Positions 57,767 through 64,000 of a DNA stretch of 64,000 nt are shown here, in pieces. Every line of letters starts with the position of its first letter. The stretch's first letter is position 1. Made by a program: the position numbers and the translations under genes. Source of the stretch: Deuterostichococcus epilithicus (Eukaryota > Chlorophyta > Trebouxiophyceae > Prasiolales > Stichococcaceae); NCBI GenBank assembly GCA_033439295.1, contig JAVTLE010000014.1:4092001-4156000 (forward strand). Reading direction: 5' to 3'. The notes under the pieces are model-generated. The model saw only the letters and a list, made by a program, of their open reading frames with translations, was not told where the DNA came from and searched no databases.

Positions 57767-60700
57767 TCAGACCAGCATGTTGAGCGGGTCCTCGATGTAC
57801 TTCTTGAAAGCCTGCAGCCACTGCGCCCCCAGTGCGCCGTCCACCACCTGCGCCAGCATCAAGATTGGATGTGTACTGGTGAAACAATAAGTTCTCAGGC
57901 GTGATAGTTTGGCCTTGGAGGGGTAGACAGGCGAACAGACAGAAACACCAGGTGTCCTGTCATTTGCCATGCGTGCATGTGCCCAGCACTGCTATATGAC
58001 CCGACCAACGGGTCGAACACGCCCTGATGAGGCTTCAGTGCAGGGCAGCGGCGACCGTGCAGCGCATGCAGTCGTTGCAGCTCCTTTTGATTTTCCGACC
58101 AGCGTGCATGGCCAGCTTGCGGCGCGCACCCGACGGTCGCAGCACATCGTGACATTCATGCACAGCAGATGCACATGCCCGGCGAAGGGTCTCGAAAGAC
58201 GCAGCGCGGGAGCCGCAGCAAGCGCACCCGGTGGTCGCAGCTCATGGTGACATTCATGTACTGGCCCGTCTCGAAGCCGCCGCCGGGCGCCGCCACCACC
58301 CGCTGTATGGTGCCGCCCACAGCCAGGATGGCTGCCTGCGGGCACGGAGTGCAAACGGATTTGGACATGAGGCTTTAGGGCGCTGAAGGCACACGGACCC
58401 GAGATCAGAACCGAGTCGGTTGACCTGCGCAGGAATATCCCGAACTCATAAACTCAAATTCGTTTACAGGTACAGGGCGACCAAAGCGCGCAAGCGTGAC
58501 AGTTCCTCAGACACCACAGAAGTGACAGTCCCTCAGACACCACAGAAGCACAGTGCCTGCAGAGCCTGCCGATGGGGCTTGTGACTGGCGTGCGTTCTTG
58601 CAGCCCCGCGCACCTGCGGCGGGTTGATGATGGCGGCAAACTCATCGACGCCATACATGCCCAGGTTGGAAATGGTGAAGGTGCCGCCCGTCATCTCGTC
58701 CGGCGACAGCTTGCCCTCCTTCGCCTGCACAGCAGGGGCACAATACGATTCGCGACAAGCCTCGCCTGGCAATGAACTACAGAGACCAGGAAGGGAGGCA
58801 GCCGTGACAAGCGTCGGCTGTCCAGTGCCGGACGCTGCCACCCCAGCAGGCGTCGTGGTTCGCAATGGCCAGCGACGCCGGCGCCCCTCTGCAGCCAGGC
58901 CCGCTCAGCTGCGCAGGTGCCGATGTGCTGCAGGTCGCCAGGTGCAGGCCGCAAGATCCCTGCTTGCCTTGCCGGCCAGGGCCTTGACGGCGGCGTTGAT
59001 GTCCTGCAGTCCCAGGCCGTCGGTGTTGCGGATCACGGGCACCATGAGCCCGCTCGGCGTCTGCACCGCCACCGACACATCCACAGAGTGGTACTGCCGG
59101 ATGAAGTCGCCCATCCACGCGGAGTTGACCTCCGGCACGTCCCGCAGCGCCTGCGGGCGTGGCATGGCGGGCGGCGAGTCGGTTCCACTTGCTGTTTGCT
59201 GACAATGCTGCCTGACTTGCTGTCCACGCACAGTGCTGCCTGACAAAGGCCAGTCGTGGAGCAGGGGGTGCTGCGAAGCCGCGTGAAGCACCACGACAAG
59301 TCATCCACACCGGCACCCGCCATTCGCAACCTCAGCCGGCCGGGGCGCCGGCATCAGCGCCCCACCAAAGAGGGGACACAGCGTCAGAGCGAGGCCCGGA
59401 GGGGGGTAACGTCTAGACCCTAAACCCTAAGAGCGCACCAGGGCTGAGGCCTTGACGACGAAGTCGTTGATAGACAGCTTGGCGCCGCCGGACGCCGCCA
59501 GCGCCTCGTTGATTTGCTTCCGCAGCGTCATCAGCTTGTCCACCTGGCGACAGGCGCCATCGTGCACGCTTGACAGTCGCAGACAAGGGCGATCCTTGCG
59601 TCTGGACTCCAAGTGCAGCTCTGGGAAGGCGGGTGACAGCCGCTGATGCCAGGTCAGGTGCATCAGCAGTATGCTTGCTGCGACGCACTCAAAGCGCGCC
59701 CACTGCAGGCCCGGGTGCACCACCGAGGGTACATGTAAGAGCCCCCGCCCGCCGGGGAACGGCGATGACACGACGACGTGCGTCCGCCGGGAGACGGCGA
59801 TGGCCATCATGCGTGTAGCCATTGCGCAGTGGCACAGTGCGGGATGCAGTGATGACGAAAACGCACCCGCGTCGCGACGGTGACGTAGTAGTGCGGCACG
59901 CTCTGTTTGGACTCCAGCAGCCGCTGCGCGGTGATGCGCCGGATGTTGCTGTTGGGCAGGTCCGTGAAGCCACCCTCGCGGCGCGTCGGCACCTCCGCGC
60001 CGCCGCCCTGCGCCGCCGGCTGCGGGGCCCTGGCGGCCGCCGCGTCGCCGCCCGCCTTGGCGCCGGCCTTGGCGCCGCCTGCGGCGGGAGCAGGACGACA
60101 TGGAAATCACAGCGGGTCAGGCGAGAGACTCGCTGCTGCATGGTCGTGCTGTGCATGCCCGCTGTGCAGTGCCTGGCGTGCTCAGCCCGGGAGGGCAGCA
60201 CCCCGAGTGGGGTCCAGAACACAAGTCGGCCACCCGCAACAGCCAGCACGGCAGAACGAATCTGCAGAGGCAGGGCCTCCCCATCAACCCAGTCGCGGCG
60301 GCAGGTGAGGGAACTGGTGGATCCGATGCAGACGAGACTGCCGCAGCTGCCAGTAGCCCCTCGACCCAGGGCGCACCCGACTTGATGAGCTCCTCTACAT
60401 CGGCGGCCACGATGCGGCCGTTGGGGCCGCTGCCGCTGGCGGCGCCGATGTCGACGCCCGCCTCGCGTGCCAGCTTGTGTGCGTAAGGGCTGGCTATCAC
60501 GCGCTCGCCTGCAGCACGTGTGCAACAACTCGCTCTGCTAGGAGTAAACCCTGACACCGCCGAAGGAGAGGGATCGCACAGAGGCAGTGGGCAGCAGCTG
60601 TGTGGTCGAAGGGCAGGTGGCTCAGGCTGTGCGCCTCTGCCGGTTCACGGATCTCGTTGCCAGAACACAGCGCGCGCGATTTCTGCACAATGCTTGGAGC

Positions 60701-63517
60701 AGCCACTTATGTTGCTGGCAGGCTGACGGGCGGCCTGAAAGCTTTGCCGCAGGAGGCCCGAAACTTCTGCCGCAGATTCCGGCAACGCGTTGCAGAATGA
60801 ACGGCTGAGCGGCGTCACACCCCACCTGCAGACCGGGGAGGGGCCGCATCCTGCTTCGGCGCCGCCTCTTTTTTCCCGCCGTCCGACTTTGCGGGCTTGA
60901 CCGCCGGAGCCTCCTCCTTCTTGGGCGGCGCCGCCTTCTTGGCGCCCGACGCGTCCTCAGCGGTGAAGTTCTTGAAGGCTGCGATGTCGTCCTGCAGCAG
61001 AGTATGCAAAAGCAGTTGTGTCGAAGAAAGGGGGAAAGGCGGGGCNGNNGCNGGNCGGAGGCATCGATGATCTGCCCCGCAAATTGTCGGATGTACAGCA
61101 ACGTCAAACAGGTTCAGGAAGGTAAATATCAGAGGGCCGCAGCGGCCTGCGGCTGTGGCTGCAAGCACGAGGCGACGCGAGCCTAGGCCCTGGCCATGAC
61201 AGACCTTTTGGCTGTACCATCACGCAGGGAACAAGAATCACACAGACAAGAATCACACCTTCTCCTCCACAATGACGGCCAGCGGCGTGTTGACGTCAAT
61301 GTTGCTGGCGCCGTCGCCCACCAGCAGCTGCGCAATGTAGCCGTCGTCCTGCGCACTCACGCTGCGCCTCAGGCTTTTTGCACGATATGGCCTAGGCCGC
61401 CCTGCCGCAGCACCGCCACGGCAGGCTTGCAAGCCAGCCCCTAAGAAGCTATGAAACCGCAACATTGTCGCAGGCATTGTAGGGTGTCCAGACAGGGCCA
61501 GCTTCAGACAGCACCCTTTCCTCGAATGACTTTTGGCTGCAGTGGCCCTGGAATGCTGGCAGGCTGCATGGGCTGTTCGAGTCAATCATGTTATGGCGCT
61601 TCAGGGTTCCCGAGCACTGTCGCAGCAGCCTGGGACTCCCACACACCTGGGACTCCCAGTCCATGGTGGCCTTGTCGGTCTCCACCTCCGCCAGACAGTC
61701 GCCGGCGGTCACCTCATCGCCCACCTTCACCTTCCACGATGCAATGTTGCCTGCGCGCATGGTGCCGCCAGATGCGAATCTTGTTCGTAAAGCGGTCGCA
61801 AAGCAGTCACAGGCGCCCGCGCCCGCACGACCCTTTGTGCAATGCAGCGATCACCTCCGCAGCGCCCAGCACAAGGCCAGAGTCTGCTGCGAGGGTGGGT
61901 TCACGCGCGGTATGGCGGGCGCGAGCGCAAGCGCCGTCCAGCATGGTTGCACTCGCTGCGCAAGTGGGGCGCCCATCATGCGGCTCCTGTCACCGCATCA
62001 GCGGCGCGCCTGCAGACATGGTGGGCGACAGCGCCGGCATCGCCAGCAGCTGGTGCGGCGGGAAGTCGCCGCCGCCGCCGCCGCCGGAGGGCGCCTCCTC
62101 CTCTGCTTCCTGCTGCCCGCCGGAGGGCTCGGCCTCGTCGCCGCCGCCGCTGTCGGCCGCCGAGGCCGCGCCTGGCTGGTAGTCGGCAAATGCGCCCGCC
62201 TGCTCAACAGCAACATGTTTCATCGCATCAGCCGCCCTGTTGTTTGTCGAGCCGCAGTCTGAGGTGCTAAATAACAGCCTGGTCATTGGCTTCACAACAC
62301 CTCGCTCACGGCCCAGTCTTCGAGCTGCTGGCGAACATCAGGTCGGGGGCAGGGGCAGGATGGAGCTGCTGGGAGAAACCATTACCAGGCGGGAGACAGT
62401 TGAGAGTTCAAGGCTGAATGAAATTCGTCAATGCAATTTTGTTGAAAGACGGGAACGGCAAATGACGCACGTCTCCCTTATCCTCCACCATGATGCCGAC
62501 CACCTCGCCGACCTTGATGTCTTTTGCGCCAGAGGCCACGAGCAGCTTCGCGATGTAGCCGTCGTCCTGTTGACAGTGAAACATACCATGATACGCAATG
62601 ATAAGCTGCCTTTTCACGAGGCGATCGTTGCCCGCAGCGGCAGCACACGCACGGCTTGAGCGACGGCGACGGCGGCATGAGCCTGCTCCGTGGCGGCCCG
62701 TCCGAGTGAGCTTCTGTGCGCACCGCTCACAGCAGCGGATTGCCGGTTTACAGCAGCACCCACCTTGCAGGCATGCCGAGCGTGCAGCACATTTCCTCTC
62801 GTTCCCAGTTGCCCCCTGCACCTCGTGCAACTAGGTACATACGGGGGACTAATGCCGACTCGCCTGCGACTCCCAGTCCATGGTGGCCTTGTCAGTCTCC
62901 ACCTCCGCGATGACGTCGCCGGCCGCAATCTCCTGTCCCTCCTCCACCTTCCACTCCGCAATGTTTCCCTGCAATGCACCGCGCACACAGTAGTGTATTC
63001 ACTCTCGGCGGTGATGGAGCGCCCCAGGTCTCTCTTGACAGCACGCTGTGCTTGCTGCAAAGACATGTGAGGGTGCAGGAAGTGTGCGAATCCAACCAGA
63101 CGCGGACATGCGGCGTGCTACATGCGCCTGATTGCATCGGAGGCGCGCCAGCCTGGCGGCATCTGTGAGGCTGGGCAGGCCACATCGCACGATCCCCAGC
63201 AGCTTGAGATCTCAATGAAAAAGTCTGCCACCAGCCGCCAGCACCTGGTTCATGGTGGGCGACAGCGACGGCATTGTCAGCTCGGTGAACGGCGGCAGCT
63301 TCGCGAAGCCGCGCACCCCGCCCAACAGCGGTAGCGGCTGCCAGCCCTGCTGCGGCCTCACGGCGCAGCGCCGAAACAGGCCGGCGCCGCCGGCCGGCGC
63401 CTCTGCGGCCGCGACGGCTACAAAGGCCCTGGCGGCGCCGCAGCTGCATGCCGTGCCGGTGCTGAACAGCGGCCCGGCCGCTATCAGGGCCCTGAGGCCC
63501 AGCCGCCCAGCGGCCAT
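57767..63517 (-). CDS. Dihydrolipoamide acetyltransferase (PDH E2), two lipoyl domains
   Basis: E2 core of the pyruvate dehydrogenase complex, which moves acetyl groups from E1 to CoA on swinging lipoyl arms. Exons, minus strand: 63245-63517, 62864-62968, 62471-62566, 62010-62199, 61647-61750, 61259-61348, 60826-60991, 60377-60508, 59867-60078, 59439-59543, 58968-59150, 58614-58724, 58228-58335, 57767-57847. The sum is 1956 nt, in frame, giving 651 residues. Residues 1-75 form an Arg/Ala-rich targeting region ending GVRGFAK, which suggests mitochondria. Lipoyl domains have [11 protein letters not shown] with lysines at about 118 and 248. The E1/E3-binding domain is [16 protein letters not shown]. 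The catalytic domain includes [29 protein letters not shown] and [15 protein letters not shown], with His 624 and Asp 628. Two lipoyl domains fit mitochondrial rather than plastid E2. Introns after 62864, 62010 and 58968 use GC donors. Linkers are Ala/Pro/Lys-rich as expected. Undetermined bases at 61026-61034 are intronic. Confidence 0.95.
58124..58260 (-). repeat. Copy of E2 exon donor edge inside the intron
   Basis: The edge of exon 58228-58335 (plus strand 58222-58260, GCGCACCCGGTGGTCGCAGC start) is repeated at 58124-58162 with about five mismatches (GCGCACCCGACGGTCGCAGC start). The offset is 98 bp. The copy keeps the GTGCGC donor and part of the MNVTM coding sequence. Confidence 0.82.
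58496..58547. repeat. 26-bp tandem repeat in E2 intron
   Basis: Two copies of GTGACAGTTCCTCAGACACC-type sequence, period 26, lie between the exon edges at 58335 and 58614. Confidence 0.8.
59417..59430. repeat. Telomere motif next to a splice donor
   Basis: ACCCTAAACCCTAA lies 8 nt inside the intron that starts after exon edge 59439. On the minus strand the intron begins GTGCGCTC followed by TTAGGGTTTAGGGT. Confidence 0.85.
61629..61658 (-). repeat. 17-bp-offset copy of lipoyl exon donor edge
   Basis: CCTGGGACTCCCA at 61646-61658 spans the exon edge at 61647 and is repeated exactly at 61629-61641 inside the intron. Confidence 0.8.
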
Positions 63518-64000
63518 GGGTCCTGCTGTGCGTGCCGCAGCAGCCTCTCGCCGTCGACCACTGGATCAATGCGTGCGCTGCTACTGTCAAGTTGGCGGCC
63601 GCTTTCCAGCTAGCGGCGTCCTGCCTGTGCAGAAGCAGAACAGTGAGGAACAGGTGCTCGCACCCTGCATGCGTATTGCAAACTCGAAGTGCCGGTGCAC
63701 CCAGCAGATGGTGAGGCAGAAGGCACCCTGGCGGGTGATCGACCCGACGTTGTCCAGGATCAAACAGCAAGCCCACGCAATCAGAGGTACGCTTTGCAAC
63801 GGCTAAAGAAGGTGATCGGATCGTTTAGTCTCGCAAAGGTCGAGATGGCGCTTGAACCGGCAGGCTGTCCGCAAATGGTGCGTGAAGGAGAGGACAGAGG
63901 AAAGATGGTTGAGTAATGCAGATCTGGCGCAGCCAATGTAATGTTTGCGGATAGCAAGCAGCATCCACACACAGCACAATCTCAAGAGGAGAGTTTCTGG
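63518..64000. other. E2 promoter region
   Basis: No coding block or repeat was recognised up to the window end. Confidence 0.35.

Overview
The window is nuclear DNA from a GC-rich, intron-dense green alga. A trebouxiophyte (Chlorella or Coccomyxa grade) fits best, but this is inference. The support is genes cut into exons of about 16-270 nt, plant-type proteins (plastid isopropylmalate isomerase, PCC13-62-like desiccation proteins, algal Rh channel), interstitial CCCTAAA telomere motifs and no operon structure. Most apparent long single-frame ORFs are shadows. The genes were rebuilt by joining conserved protein blocks across GT-AG and GC-AG introns and checking that the phases close. Eleven complete models stay in frame end to end: U1-C, Rh, RanBP1-like, VTT, three methyltransferases, isopropylmalate isomerase, uS10, PLAT-PP2C (one acceptor ambiguous) and the dihydrolipoamide acetyltransferase.

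Layout: PEX14 (-, 0.27-3.7 kb); U1 snRNP C (-, 4.5-5.7); Rh ammonium/CO2 channel (+, 7.1-9.9); RanBP1-domain protein with an FG segment (-, 10.4-13.3); unrecognised gene (+, 13.9-16.3); VTT/TVP38-type membrane protein (-, 17.2-21.8); three tandem SAM-dependent methyltransferases (+, 22.5-29.2); isopropylmalate isomerase large subunit (-, 29.8-34.7); ribosomal protein uS10/S20 (+, 35.6-36.5); PLAT domain fused to a PP2C phosphatase (-, 37.3-42.9); a poorly resolved 43-47 kb stretch with sequence gaps (n); two tandem ferritin-like desiccation-related genes (-, about 47.2-51.1 and 52.1-56.5); mitochondrial-type pyruvate dehydrogenase E2 with two lipoyl domains (-, 57.8-63.5).

The genes do not form one pathway. 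The shared theme is intron behaviour. Several introns carry near-copies of the neighbouring exon edge, splice site included, repeated about 90-120 bp away. GC-AG introns are unusually common (about a dozen in about 130 inferred introns). GTGCGC-type donors are frequent. The tandem desiccation genes disagree at many intron positions. Together these suggest active intron gain and turnover. The other main novelty candidate is the PLAT-PP2C fusion.
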